Assembly: GCF_958295425.1 (NCBI RefSeq)
Contig: NC_081154.1
Location: 10,037,766 to 10,101,765 of the forward strand
Reading direction: 5' to 3'
Source of the DNA: Solea solea
Lineage: Eukaryota > Chordata > Actinopteri > Pleuronectiformes > Soleidae
DNA: 64,000 nt
Below the pieces are notes generated by a model. It did not search any database, had not been told where the DNA came from, and saw nothing but the letters and a program-made list of their open reading frames with translations. This document shows positions 12,479 through 23,705 of this stretch, one piece after another (position 1 is the stretch's first letter; each line of letters begins with the position of its first letter). A program made the translations under genes and the position numbers.

Positions 12479-15264
12479 AGCCAGTTTCAAATCATGAAAG
12501 AAAGAGCAAGTAGTATTTGTGTCATTATATTGGAGGTCAAGTTAGTTATTTACCGATTTTACTGTTGCTGCTTCCCACAGATGTTTCTCTGTGGAGTCGC
12601 TTGTATCCAGGGGGGACAGGGTGAATGTTTACCAGGCAATCTTGGCACATGTCCGACATCTGAGCGCCCTCCAAAAAGGCTTTTCTCACTTGAGTTGGAG
12701 AGGGACGGAGAAGTGCTCCACTCAGCCCTCGATAAGCACCCGCCCCTCCACCCTCCACCCTCCACTCTCCTCCTCTGCTCTCTTTTTGCCCCCCCCCTCA
12801 TTCCGCCCCGCTGCCCTGACCACTGCCCTGCTCACCCCTGCGCTCGGGGACAAAGGCTCACTTTCAAAGAAAAGCAGGAAAAAAGAGGAGCCCGGTGTCA
12901 CAGAATTGCCTGTTTGCTGACGGAATCTTTAACAGCAGCACCTCATAAATCAAAAGGGAGCATAATAGGCATTGTTTCTCCGAGGGCCACTTGTCCCACT
13001 GAAATGTCCCTCCTCTCTCTTTGCTGTCTTCCCTCACTTTTCTGTCTTCCTGCCTCTTTGGGAGAAAGACCGGGCAGAGACAGAGGTGGGGATTTTTTTT
13101 ATTAGGGGGGGCCTCTTCTTGCAGATTTTGTGCTTTATTTTTTTTTTAAGAGGCTTCCCCACAACTTTCTTTCTCCCTATCCCTCCAACCATCCCCTTGT
13201 TTCATGCCCCTGCAAACCCCAACATCTTTTTTTTTTGGAAGAAAAAAAAAAATAGGATTCCATGAGCTGGGATCAGCATAATCTATCACTATGCACATTG
13301 TAACTCGGGCCTCCTCCCTGTCTCCATGCTCCATTGTCATGTTGAAATCGGATTAGATTGGAAGCCATTTGCCTCTTCTGTGTTGGCAGTGCACTCTTTG
13401 TGCATGTTCGCACAAAGAATAACAAGAAACCTTGGAGGCAGTATCGCCATTGTGCGTCAACGTAATGAAGAGTAGCGTGCAGTTTAAATCGAGAACGTTT
13501 TTTATTTTTGCTCCTCGAAGACGTTCAAGAGTTGCTGTGTAAACAGTTTGGCACTGCAGCCGAAAGAATTTTGAACATGCGTGCGTTTGTAATGTGCTTT
13601 TAGAATTTACATCTCCAGAAATGGTTTTGCTGGCAGCGAGATCTGTCATGCGCTCGCACAGAACCGCACGCTGTATCTGTTTTGATTTCAATAGGCGATT
13701 AATGAGGTTTTGGAAACGGCCCCCTTTTTCCCTTCTGTCTACTCCATTCAGCCCACTGATGTGTACGCAATCAAGAAGATTTTATCATAATTAGATCACT
13801 GGCAGAGCATTAAGATTACACAAATCTGCCAACACCATTTCCATAAGGCATTTTATTGGTTACCTCAGCGTTGGGCATTTTCCTTTCTTTTCCCCCCCCT
13901 TCACTGTTCCCTCTCGTTTGCACACAAAAATGTGCATTGATGGGAAGATGGTGTTACATGAATTAGCCATGAGCTAGATGGACATGAACTAGATTCCAGC
14001 TTTTAGAGAGTGCGTTTCTGAAGAACAGCCAGAGCTCAGGGGAAATATCGAGCAGGGCTTCCAGAATGTGTCCGACTCAGTGTCTTTTACCTCGATCGCT
14101 GTGTAAAATCCACTGTGTGGGATTAAACAGTGTTTGAATGGGATCCACTACAAAAGGACTGTCCACACAATGGTGTATCAGTGCTCGGCCCTTAATGACA
14201 AAGATGAGGTTTAGGGTATGACAGGCCAACAAGAGTCTTATCTGTGACAGTGGGATCAGTGCCCTTTCTTATCTCTCCCATCCTTTGTTTTTTCCCTTGT
14301 TGGGTGCTTTAAATTGTGTATTTGCTGTTTTCAATTTTTTTTTTATTACCAGAAAAGAGAATGAACATTTCCACATCTCCATAATCCAAACCATTCCCAT
14401 GCACCCAGAAAACACATTTGATCCCACACACATCACACAGGCTTGTTTTATTAACGAAAGGGAAAGGTGATCCACATCTCAGTGTCCGTGAAACCCCTCT
14501 TATCGCCTCCACGGTAATCTGGACTCCGCGGTCGGCCACCAACTCTGAAACCAAACGCCGGGAGAGCGCGAGCGCGTTCACTCTCCCTTCAAAACCATTT
14601 GTCCTCAAGCATTTCTTGATTATATGTCTGCGTGTAACATATCTGTGTGAGGACCATGGTCCAACCCTCACCCAAAACCAAACCAAACCCAGTCCTGTCA
14701 AAAAAACAAGATTCCCGTTTTGATTCAAGCATACCAGCCTCATCATCTTTCAATGTGGTGGCATTTTTTTTCTGCCCCACCCCCGAGCACCAGGGCTCAG
14801 CTATGCTTGACTCAGCAAAGCAGACGTTTGTTGTTGGACTTCTTTTATTCTTCTTAGCTCCAATCGTATAAAGAGGCAGGTGGATTTGGGATATTTTGGA
14901 ACATTACATCCAGCAGTGAGATGCGAGGAAAGATGAGGATTCACACATTCTAAACTAGGATTTTTAAAATGATTCAAAATCTTAATGGGCAACAGAGAGG
15001 GGGATCTGAAAATGGGAGCTGAGGTGGGGGAAAATCCTAATTCCTAATATGGTTAAATCCAAGGTTGGTCATCCAAGGTTTGGAAATTCCTATTAATGAG
15101 TCCATGTGTTTGATTATGCTGTAAATACGGGTTTTTCTGTTTTCTGTCACAAGTGAGATATCGTATGAGTGAGTGAGCCTGTTGTTGTTGGAGAGCTGCC
15201 ACCACTAATAGGTTTCCAATCCCTATAATAAGTTTAAACACAGGCAATGAGTCAATGGTTGCAC

Positions 15265-15265
<1 letters not shown>

Positions 15266-15307
<42 letters not shown>
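15266..15307. repeat. (CA)n microsatellite 65 bp upstream of exon 2
   Basis: About 21 CA units ending 65 bp before the exon 2 acceptor. CA-rich intronic runs near splice sites can bind hnRNP L; an effect here is inference. Confidence 0.95.
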
Positions 15308-15310
<3 letters not shown>

Positions 15311-15372
15311 ATCAACTCTATTATATTATGCAAGACCTTACCTTTTTTTGTTCTCATTCATTTTCTTCTCAG

Positions 15373-15991
15373 AGAGCTGATGCCCAAGACCCTGGAGGGC
15401 CAGATCACCATGGAGAAAACGCCCAGTTACTTTGTGACCAGAGAGGCTCCAGCCAGGATCTCCGCCATGTCTCGGGACACCAAGCTGATCGTGGTCGTGA
15501 GGGACCCGGTCACCAGAGCTATCTCAGACTACACACAGACACTGTCTAAGAAGCCTGACATTCCCTCTTTCGAGAGCCTCACCTTCAAAAACAGGACTAC
15601 GGGGCTCATCGACACCTCGTGGAGCGCCATCCAGATTGGCATCTACGCCAAGCACCTGGACAACTGGCTGCAGTATTTCCCCATGGAGCAGATCCTGTTT
15701 GTGAGCGGCGAGCGTCTCATCAGCGACCCAGCGGGGGAGCTGGGCCGCGTGCAGGACTTCCTGGGCCTCAAGAGGATCATCACTGACAAACACTTTTATT
15801 TTAACCAGACCAAGGGTTTCCCGTGCCTCAAGAAGGCCGAGGGCAGCAGCAAGCCTCACTGCCTAGGAAAAACCAAAGGGAGGACCCATCCCAACATTGA
15901 CCCAGAGGTGGTGCAGAGGCTGCGGGACTTCTACAGGCCATTTAACATGAAGTTCTACCAGATGACGGGACATAACTTTGGTTGGGATTGA
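15373..15991 (+). CDS. hs3st3b1: Heparan sulfate glucosamine 3-O-sulfotransferase 3B1-type, exon 2 (residues 200-405, C-terminus)
   Basis: Second and last coding exon, holding most of the sulfotransferase domain. The acceptor is a pyrimidine-rich run ending ttttcttctcag at 15372. Joining AG from exon 1 to A at 15373 restores R200 and continues [20 protein letters not shown], where the mammalian 3-OST-3 enzymes have a near-identical segment. Visible functional residues are R243 and S251 for the 3'-phosphate of PAPS (in [13 protein letters not shown]), N-glycosylation sequons at N273 and N344, the disulfide pair C351/C363 ([13 protein letters not shown]), and the substrate-contacting K366-x-K368-x-R370 loop. 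The protein ends NFGWD, the usual family terminus. Total length is 405 aa, with no frameshift or missing key residue. From family knowledge, the 3-OST-3 subtype modifies glucosamine next to 2-O-sulfated iduronate rather than making the antithrombin site. Specificity in this fish is inferred from similarity. Confidence 0.96.
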
Positions 15992-16179
15992 TGTGAAGGT
16001 CATGAGAGTCATTGTTAAATTGTTGAGAAGTTTTTTTTGTTTTTTTTTCCTCTGTAATTCAATGGCAAGATGTGGAGATATTGCTATAAATATATATATG
16101 TAAAATGTACAGAAATCTATTTTATAATAATTTATTTTTATTTCTAAGCAATTAATTCACTAAGCTGCCTAACCATATC

Positions 16180-16187
16180 TGTACATA
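16180..16187 (+). promoter_or_regulatory. Pumilio response element (TGTACATA)
   Basis: Exact match to the UGUANAUA consensus, 189 bases after the stop codon, in AU-rich context. An eight-base match can occur by chance. Confidence 0.35.
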
Positions 16188-18245
16188 ACACCTGACCCAC
16201 ATCTGTCTGACTCTTTTTTTTTTGTAACATTCCTCATTTTAATTCTGATTTCTCTCGCTCCTGCCCCCGCGGTCCTGTAAACTCAGTGGATGTAACGGTG
16301 CTTTGTGAATGCAGACTATCAGCGATAACGGGAGAAGATACTGGGGTGGAACATGCAGAGGCACCGTAATACGGGTACAGAGTGCTCACAAAGTGGTGGA
16401 GAACACAAATCCATGTGCGCCCTCATTCATATATGCATTGCAGCTTCACTTTAATCTTCCTTTTAAACCCCTGTCCTTGCGAGTGTAATTCTTCTATGAC
16501 GGCGTTTCACTGAAATACAAACCTCTGCAGATCTCCTGCCCCCTTCCACTCAGCCACATGTAGATCAATAGGTCTAATTGATCCTCATTGTGTCGCTCAT
16601 ACTTAAAGTATACAGCTGCCCTTTCATTCTCAGTGCTCCTGCTGTCTGATTTAATGAATGGCCCATCCATCAAATGTTAAATCTGATCTCACATCCATAT
16701 CCGGGCCCATGTCAACGTAATGCTAATTGGGTAAAGGTAACTGGAAGATCAATCGAGGCTTTTCTAACTCCCCATTAGGAGCCGTGTTGGCTGTGAGGCC
16801 AGAACTCATGCCCAATCCATTCAGTTCAAAGGTCACACCAAGTCCCAGGTCAAATGTTGTCATGCGGCGTTTGATTTTTGTGTGCGCGTGGATCTGCAGA
16901 GGCGGAGCACAGCGGGACGGGAGGTGGCGCTTTAAGGCGGGCGGTCTTTGCGTGAGCTCGAGCGTGAAGATAGAAACAAAGATGACAGACAAACAACAAC
17001 TCGGCTTCACCTCACTGAAAAAAAAAAAAAAAACAGCGCTCGCTCATACAAGCTCCATCTCAGATCCCACACTTTTAAAGAGATCAAAGGGAGAGGGAGG
17101 GTTTTTTTTTTTGGTGAAGCACTCTCAGCACAGCAAGAATTGCCTCAGGCGGGGTATTCATTGTCTAACCTCTCTGATGTCATCAGAGATCCTCGCGTGC
17201 CAACGTCCCATGGTCAATGTACTTGTATGCCTTATTCACCGCCCGCCATCCTCACATGTTGCATCTCTCCACCACGGATCTCAACTCTCAAGTTGTTGCC
17301 AAAAAAAAAAAAAAACCCTCTGAGTTGATATCGCGTTTCACTACCCCTGCCACCCCCACTGTTTCTGCTTTGTTTTTGTCTTTCTGCTTGAATTCTTGAT
17401 ATGCAAGAGGGAGAAAATACGTTGATATGGCTCTTTGAAGGTCTGCTCCATCTTGCTGCACACTATATCGCGCTATGCATGCTCAGTGGTGTGGCTGCGG
17501 TGACAATGCAGGGATAAATATGGAAGTGTCCAAAGCATGTGCTTCATTTGCCCACGCAGGGGCCCAGAGTGAATGTACACAACATGTCCTCTCACATTTA
17601 AGTCCCTCAAATCACTTTTAAAGGTCAGATTGTCACTCAGCTTTAGTTCAATTTGATTGTCCCTTTTTTTTTTTTTTCCTTTTGAAGCTAAGGAAAACAC
17701 TGTGCCTCTGTAACTACCCCGTACAACACAGTTGGCCTGCTTGTGTCATTCAAACAGATTGTGACCTCCAACCTTCCACATGAAAGCAGCTTCCTGGTTT
17801 AACCTCAAACCAATGGCAGCAGGGGAGATGGAGGCTCTTAACACTGTACTTTTTTCGTAGTGCTTTCTTCCCTTCACTCTACCTGAGCAACGATTCTCCC
17901 AGCGAGAATTTGGAGCCTTCGTCTTCCCTCCTCTCATTAGTGCAATGTTTGATGACAAAAAAGAAAAGAAGCATTTATGGTGACCTGTTGCTACATTTGT
18001 TATGGTTGAGTTTTATTCAACCTCTCTTGAGCTCTAAAAAATGTTAGAAATATTCGTCTTACCCACATATAATATGTATTTAGACTAGCAGATCTGTATG
18101 TACAGAAATGAGAACAACATGTAAATCAAGTATTTTGTGGTATGTACATCAAAGGAATTAATTTTACACAATGCAAACGCAGAATGGAACAGATGTTTCT
18201 AGATGATTAAATACTGAACATTCATAATATTTCTTTGTATGAAGA

Positions 18246-18255
18246 AATAAATAAA
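18246..18255 (+). promoter_or_regulatory. Tandem AATAAA polyadenylation signals
   Basis: Two overlapping AATAAA hexamers. Downstream TTTGTGCCTGACTTTTATTTTC (18282-18303) is a GU/U-rich element, so cleavage would fall near 18265-18285. Confidence 0.6.
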
Positions 18256-18451
18256 AAATAAGTATATATTTTACCAAAGACCTTTGTGCCTGACTTTTAT
18301 TTTCTCAACCCTCTTGTGGAGTTCCTTTACTTAGAGCTGTGTCGTTGTCTTCATGTCTCTGTAACATCATTTGTATCTGAAAACAGACAATCAGTCCAAA
18401 AACGCACCTGACTGAGGAGCATTTGTGTGTATACAGAGGCAGCGCAAGGAC

Positions 18452-18479
18452 AAGAAGCATTAATATATTAATGCTTCTT
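18452..18479. repeat. Perfect 28 bp palindrome
   Basis: AAGAAGCATTAATA is followed immediately by its exact reverse complement. It lies about 200 bp after the poly(A) signal, next to a (TA)n at 18533-18561, and could form a cruciform. Confidence 0.9.
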
Positions 18480-18599
18480 AATGCTGATATTCGATAATAC
18501 ATTTTGAGGCTAATATTTATAGATACCGACCGAATATATATAAATATATATATATATATATGAAAACTATGGCTACCTTCACCTTCTGTTGGTCAGAAC

Positions 18600-18920
18600 A
18601 CCGTCATGAAAGAAGTTTACATGTCGTTTTACATAACCCCTTTGAGGGTTTCTGATTAAGGATCTCGTTGGTGTGGCCTTTATACTTCTGCACTATTATA
18701 TCTCTCCTTTTACTCTCTTTTAATAACCTCCTTTTAAGTTTTATATTACTGAGTACTGAGTTTATATTTGAGTTGCATATCTGAACCATTTCTGTTACTA
18801 TTTGTGCTATCTATGCTGCTATCTTGACCAGGACTCCCTGGAATAAGAGATCTTATATCTCAATGGGACCTTCCTGGCTAAATAAATAAATAAATAAATA
18901 AATAAAGAATAAATAAAAGG
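18600..18920 (+). mobile_element. LINE 3' end fragment with AAAT-rich tail
   Basis: The segment GACCAGGACTCCCTGGAATA, then AGATCTTATATCTCAATGGG, then TTCCTGGCTAAATAAATAAA matches from memory the conserved 3' end of LINEs that are very common in fish genomes. It ends in (AAAT)n at 18880-18918. No reverse-transcriptase coding sequence remains, so this is a 5'-truncated dead copy. The clearly recognisable part is 18815-18920; the upstream limit is a guess. Confidence 0.55.
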
Positions 18921-19071
18921 TGACTCAGACATCATTAGTGCTGTGTGGTGTAGAAAACAAAACAAAGTAGTAAGAGATTGAATCTCCTTTACTATATTTG
19001 CTGGAGAAAGAAATCACAGATGCATGTCGAGATTTTTGTTGTGATTTAGGTGAAATGACCCTTTAACTGCT

Positions 19072-19323
19072 CAGGCGCTCAACCAACTGCGGCAGTCGTT
19101 AAGGACGTGGCTCGTTAAGTGTCTCACGGCTGCTGCTGCTGCTGCTGATAATGATGATAATGCAGACTTCGATGAGGAAACCGTGATTAGAAGCCTTCAG
19201 GAGGAGGAGAAGGACAAGTGTCTCCGTGGAGGACATGTCGCTGCCGCGCGTCTTCTCTGAGGCTCCTCACACCTGCCGGTGATATTAGCCGCCTGTTACC
19301 TGGAGCTCTACCCCCGGGGAGCC
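19072..19323 (+). promoter_or_regulatory. CpG-richer patch: possible promoter/5' UTR of an unidentified gene
   Basis: GC-rich, CpG-containing 250 bp in an AT-rich setting, with a (GCT)6 run at 19129-19147. It precedes an ATG in a near-perfect Kozak context. A short ORF of 15 codons starts at 19235. A second frame without ATG is open from 19054 to 19260 and reads DFDEETVIRSLQEEEKDKC near its end. No TATA box is evident, so a CpG-type promoter would be the model. Confidence 0.3.
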
Positions 19324-19344
19324 ATGGAGGGACTTCAGGGTCAG
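19324..19344 (+). CDS. Candidate first coding exon of an unidentified gene (MEGLQGQ...)
   Basis: GCCATGG at 19321-19327 is a strong Kozak start. Seven codons read M-E-G-L-Q-G-Q and meet CAG|gtaggt, close to the consensus donor, with the break between codons. Without splicing the frame closes within 20 further codons, so it only makes sense as a split gene. I could not recognise the product or identify the next exon within the window. It might be a gene whose remaining exons lie beyond 64 kb, a noncoding RNA exon, or chance. Confidence 0.28.
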
Positions 19345-19349
19345 GTAGG

Positions 19350-20133
19350 TGTTAATAACATGTATGTTTACATTTGCATTGCGGGGTTTTGTTAATGTTT
19401 GCTCCTGTGCAGCTTATATTTGCATGGGTTTGTTGTTGTTGTTGCAGCGTTTTGTTTTGTTTTGGCAAATGCATTATGGTTCTTTCATGCTGTTCATGGA
19501 AATAATGTTGAAACATTCAGTTAAGTGTCTAAATTGTTTTAGGTTTCCCTGTCCTACTAAGTTAGGAAACTTCATTTTACTTCATCACATGGACAATAAT
19601 GACATGCAGGTTTCCCCCACACAAATATTTAAGCTCAAATGTTGTGTGATTCTCAGGTGGGGTTCACTGATAGACCTAAATCTGATCTATTAATGTGCAT
19701 TTGTTGTTTTGAAAGAGAGATTGTGATCTCAAGTGACTTCCTGGATAAGTAAAGGTGAAATTACTGAGGTTATGTGACTTTAATGGGCATAAAAAACGAC
19801 TGTGTTGTTTAGCATCATCTGTTACTGTTGCTCCGTATACAATCGCAGTTTAGAATATCAAAATCTGAGCTAATATATTTGGTGGAGGGTCATTATATTG
19901 CCCTAGAAAGAACCCATTAAACTTCAGAATGGATAACATACTAGATTATTTAGAGATTGAGTGTCTTTTTGTGTTGTGGTGGAGGTCTGTTAAGTCCATC
20001 TGTGCCGTATTGGAAGATCAGCTCCGCTGTGTTAATGTGATGATAATTCCATAACACAATTTGGCAAATTAATTTTATTTATCATTTAGGAAACGTTAAG
20101 TCAAAGCTTGTGATTTTGATTGTTCTGTGTTCT
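19350..20133. other. No gene seen; possible intron sequence
   Basis: AT-rich sequence directly after the candidate donor at 19345. A 114-codon frame at 19349-19693 is rich in Cys, Leu and Phe and has no recognisable domain. Confidence 0.5.
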
Positions 20134-20306
20134 AACGTTGGTTCCCAGTCCTGCTGCAACACACCTGATTCAAATGTCAGCTCGTTATCGAGCTCTGCAG
20201 AAGCCTGATAACGAGCCATTCATTTGAATCAGGTGTGTTGTAGTGGGGCAGCATTTAAAATATGCAGGGCAGTGAGTCCCTGAGGAACATAATTGGGAAA
20301 CCCTCG
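20134..20306. mobile_element. Foldback (MITE-like) fish repeat
   Basis: Arms at 20156-20176 and 20220-20241 are inverted copies around CACACCTGATTCAAATG. An inner stem pairs GCTCGTTATC (20180-20189) with GATAACGAGC (20207-20216). The right flank (GCAGGGCAGTGAGTCC, then TTGGGAAACCCTC) matches from memory a foldback element abundant in teleosts. The left flank is shorter, so part of the outer left arm is deleted. No coding capacity. Confidence 0.75.
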
Positions 20307-20450
20307 GTACGTAAGGAGATTTGAATCTGTTGTGCTTTAACTACTCCTACTGTTTTTAGTTTTTTTCACTCTACAAAGCACTAATGGAGTCCTGATCACC
20401 TTAACCGCCTCAGGTTTCAGGGTGCATGCTGGTTCACTGACACACTCGGC

Positions 20451-20860
20451 GTGTTTACATGCACACTTTAATTGAGCTTAGCCGTAGTCCGACAAAGACA
20501 TGCAAGTCTGAGTATACATGTGGAGGAGATAATGGATTTATTGTCGGTGTACTGCGTCGCTCTATAAGCTAGTGTATATTGAATCAGTTTCCTGTTGACC
20601 TTTACGTCACAGACAAACAAACTGTGAACGGTGAGATGGATCATACTGTGGTTCTGTACGTTTCAGTCTGACTCCAGTCCGACTAAGCGTATTCATGCAG
20701 GAGTAATCGGACTATGAGTCGCTTTATCCAGGTATGTTAGTCCGACAAAGACTAGCTCGATTTTATTTGGACTAACCTGTTTACATGACTTTAAGAAAAC
20801 CAAATTATTGTCTTCGTCCGACTAAAATTGGACTTTTAACATACACGTAAACGCACTGAC
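20451..20860 (+). mobile_element. Non-autonomous TIR element, copy 1 (about 410 bp)
   Basis: Starts GTGTTTACATGCACACTTTA and ends with an imperfect inverted copy (TTAACATACACGTAAACGCA at 20837-20856, then CTGAC). Interior motifs AGTCCGAC/GTCGGACT repeat in both orientations. It is homologous to 54461-54920. The block 20561-20610 matches 54621-54670 at 48 of 50 bases. There is no open frame, so it would need a transposase supplied elsewhere. The superfamily cannot be named from this. Confidence 0.75.
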
Positions 20861-22039
20861 TCTTCGACACAATTGAAAAATGTAGTTCATACAACATGAA
20901 GTCATTCGTATCCTAGCATTCTCAACAGTGTGTTACAGTTTAGTGTGTGTTACATATGTGTAATGATTTCCCAAATCAAAAATGCAATTTAAAATGACTA
21001 TACTTAAGATTTTGTAGATGAACTACTTATTAAATACAAATGAAGACACTTCTGCCCTTTCAGCTTTTTGTTGCTCTGTCTCCTGCACAGCGTGGCACTG
21101 TGGTTATGAAGGTGGGGGGTCTATGTGGTGACCCATGGCTGTGTGGGAGGTTTGGTTGCTGGTAGCGGTGGGTCTGTCTGCCCATCGGAAATGCCCCCTC
21201 CCCTCACCCACACCCTCCCTCCCTCATAAAAGCAGCCAATGTTTCCTTATGGCTCGTAATGAGATACACCTCCAGCGTTGTGTGTTTACAAGGCCTTGAA
21301 ACAACTCTGTGCATTCATTCACAATATCAGAGGTGGTTTATTTACAAACTTGTCCATGGAGTCGTGTTGACATCCAGGTGTCCTAATGCTACCCATAGGC
21401 TACTGCATTTACTGCACATAAAGATCTTTGTTTTGTGCACATGCACAGCTAAAAATGAATTGTACCCTCAGTGGTCACAATTTATATACATACAAATAAA
21501 TATCATTTATAAATATTGCCATTTTAGTTATGCAGATGGTGTAAAACCAAACCAATATATTTTCCCGTTTTTATTCTGCCAAATAATGCGGTAGATACTG
21601 AAAGTGATCCAGATTTAAAAGAAGCACTGTTGTTCCCAGGGGCGTATATGCTCTATATCTGACTGACACATCCTGCTGGTTGTTTGTGTTTTTGTTTGGT
21701 TGTGTAAACAACAAAGACGATGGTCTAAGGATGTGTTAAAAGAGCTGAAATAAGCCCTAATGTATTTGACTTATATTGGGTTTAGCAGTATTTTAAGTCC
21801 AAATTCATGTTGTGACAACGTCGGATGAAATTAAAATCTTTTTTTTTTTTTTTTAAACTTGCTATTTTAATTTGTGTTGGCTGAATATGCTAAATACTTC
21901 CAAACCCAAAGGAAGAGGTGGGCTGTAATGATTGGCAGAAATCCCCGTGGTATGCATGTTAAGATGTGGTGGCAAATAAAAAGTGGGTAAAAAATGTTTC
22001 TTTGCTGTCAGTCACAGGCACAATCCTAAGGGAGTTTAA

Positions 22040-22073
<34 letters not shown>

Positions 22074-23648
22074 TATGTATACACATACATATTGTAAACC
22101 AGGGTGTATACAACATATCAACAAAAACAACAAGTTTATAGTCTACAGCTTACTGTTAATGCGGTTAATTGTATATACAAAGGCTCAAAACATGCAGTGG
22201 GTAAAGTGCTATTAACATTGTCAACATGGCAACTGTGTTTATACATATACAAAGAACGAAGTCGGCCGCATCAGGTGACAATGATGTCCAAACAAGGACA
22301 CACGTTCGACTGAGGTGCAGCCAGGTGGAAATATCTGATAATTCCTGTGTGTGTGTGTTGGGGGGGGGGGATAGAGGGTGTGGGTGGCACCAGTTCTCTA
22401 CAGCGCCACTTAACCTCAATGGAAAATGTGTTGCTCACAGTAAACAGCGGTCTGTATTATGGCACAGTGTGATACAGTGCAAACACAGCTATCAGGATCC
22501 ATTGAGGGTTTTTCAAGGCCCAGCCCACCGGTTTCCTGTCATCCACGCACACACACACACACAGGTACCGGCTTGCTTCTCATCAGCGATCATGGCTGAT
22601 ATTTACAAGTCTGGAGCTGGATAATTGCTCAGCTGGAGCACTGAAAGACACACCGGTGAGGAAGACAAACAGGATGTGGTGTGGGGGAGAAGAAGTGAGA
22701 GCCTGGCAGGTTGAGGTGGAGCGTGTTCTCTCGGCGCTCGGCTTGTCCCCTGAATCCCAGCCACCTGTATTAACTCGTGACGAACCTGATTAACCTGTTC
22801 ACGGATCTGACGCACGCACATAGTGGAATGAGAGATTTCTGGGCTGGCGGCCAACTGAGCCATGTTGAAGGAAATGGTTTGTGTAATTAACAGAGAAGCT
22901 GAGCCGAATGACAGGAGGGTAATTGTCGCGTTGGCAGATGATGTCTTATTGTCATCGAGGGTGCCTCCTGGGCTGTTGTGGGCACAGGTGGCTGCCACTT
23001 TGGTCTTTGCAATGGGAACAGACACCTGGTAGTGCTAGACACGCGAACCCTGTATTGACTGTCCTGATGCACATCACCACCTCTACCAACCTCTGACATG
23101 GGGTCATTTAATCCTCCTTTTTAACTCAACATGAACTTTCTTTAAGAGGGAAATGTGGCGTGTTGGATGGCTTCATATGCAAGCTTGAAATTTCAGGCAT
23201 CTGCTGTGCTTCTTATTAATCTGCACCTGTTTTGTGGGTGCTCCACACAAAGTACAATTAAAACCCCTATAAAAAACCCCACATTTTCTCACTTCAGTGG
23301 CATATGGCTCTGTAGATTTGACGCATTCGTCTCTTGGGTTAATGGTAATAGACATTGCAGAAAGAATGTGTGAACCATATGGCTGATGGTTCATTTAAAA
23401 CACTTTGTGTCATTGTCAGGATTTTATTTCTGTTAAGGCCTCAACACATCAGACAGTCCATATCTTTTGATTCATGTGCATGTTAAAAATAAAAAAGGGA
23501 GTTTTCACATTAGCTATATTGAAGAGGAGGAGAAATCTGAGGGAATTAAACCAAAAATATCTGATGAAAGCTGGAGCAATATTACAGTGCTGGTGGATTT
23601 CTTTTTAAGTTTAAGGTTGTTCTGCCTCTCTATAATTTATTGCTGAGT
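20861..23648. other. Intergenic, no gene recognised
   Basis: AT-rich, with T-runs, an A-run plus (TA)n at 22038-22076, and short CA repeats near 22548-22562. A minus-strand 140-codon frame at 22603-23025 is discussed as a finding. Confidence 0.5.
22038..22076. repeat. Poly(A) followed by (TA)10
   Basis: About 20 A then alternating TA. This could be the decayed tail of a retroposed copy or a simple-sequence expansion. Confidence 0.85.
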
Positions 23649-23705
23649 TTTTACATGGGGATAATGATCGATGTTAACTAAAGGTGGTGTCGTGGCAGAG
23701 CTCGA
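23649..23705 (+). repeat. Local imperfect duplication, copy A
   Basis: TTTACATGGGGATAATGATC followed by GATGTTAACTAAAGGTGGTG and CGAT aligns with 24321-24378 with scattered substitutions over about 57 bases. Confidence 0.7.

Larger units (their letters stand above)
15992..18285 (+). other. hs3st3b1: Predicted 3' UTR of hs3st3b1
   Basis: From the TGA at 15989-15991 the first good poly(A) signal is the tandem AATAAA at 18246-18255. AU-rich stretches lie at 16080-16140, including ATTTA cores. A Pumilio-type element TGTACATA is at 16180-16187. A-runs at 17019-17033 and 17301-17314 could prime oligo-dT artefacts. No other gene is visible here. The length is inferred from the signal position; earlier cleavage at non-canonical signals is possible. 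Confidence 0.55.

Noticed and set aside
12347..13105. Longest open frame in the window (252 codons, + strand)
   Set aside because: It runs through a (TG)20 tract giving Cys-Val repeats and through C-rich DNA that lacks stops in several frames. No domain is visible. Only the acceptor at 12580 is worth checking.
14309..14746. Minus-strand 145-codon frame in the intron
   Set aside because: No recognisable domain, Phe/Lys-rich end from a T-run, and no splice or promoter context.
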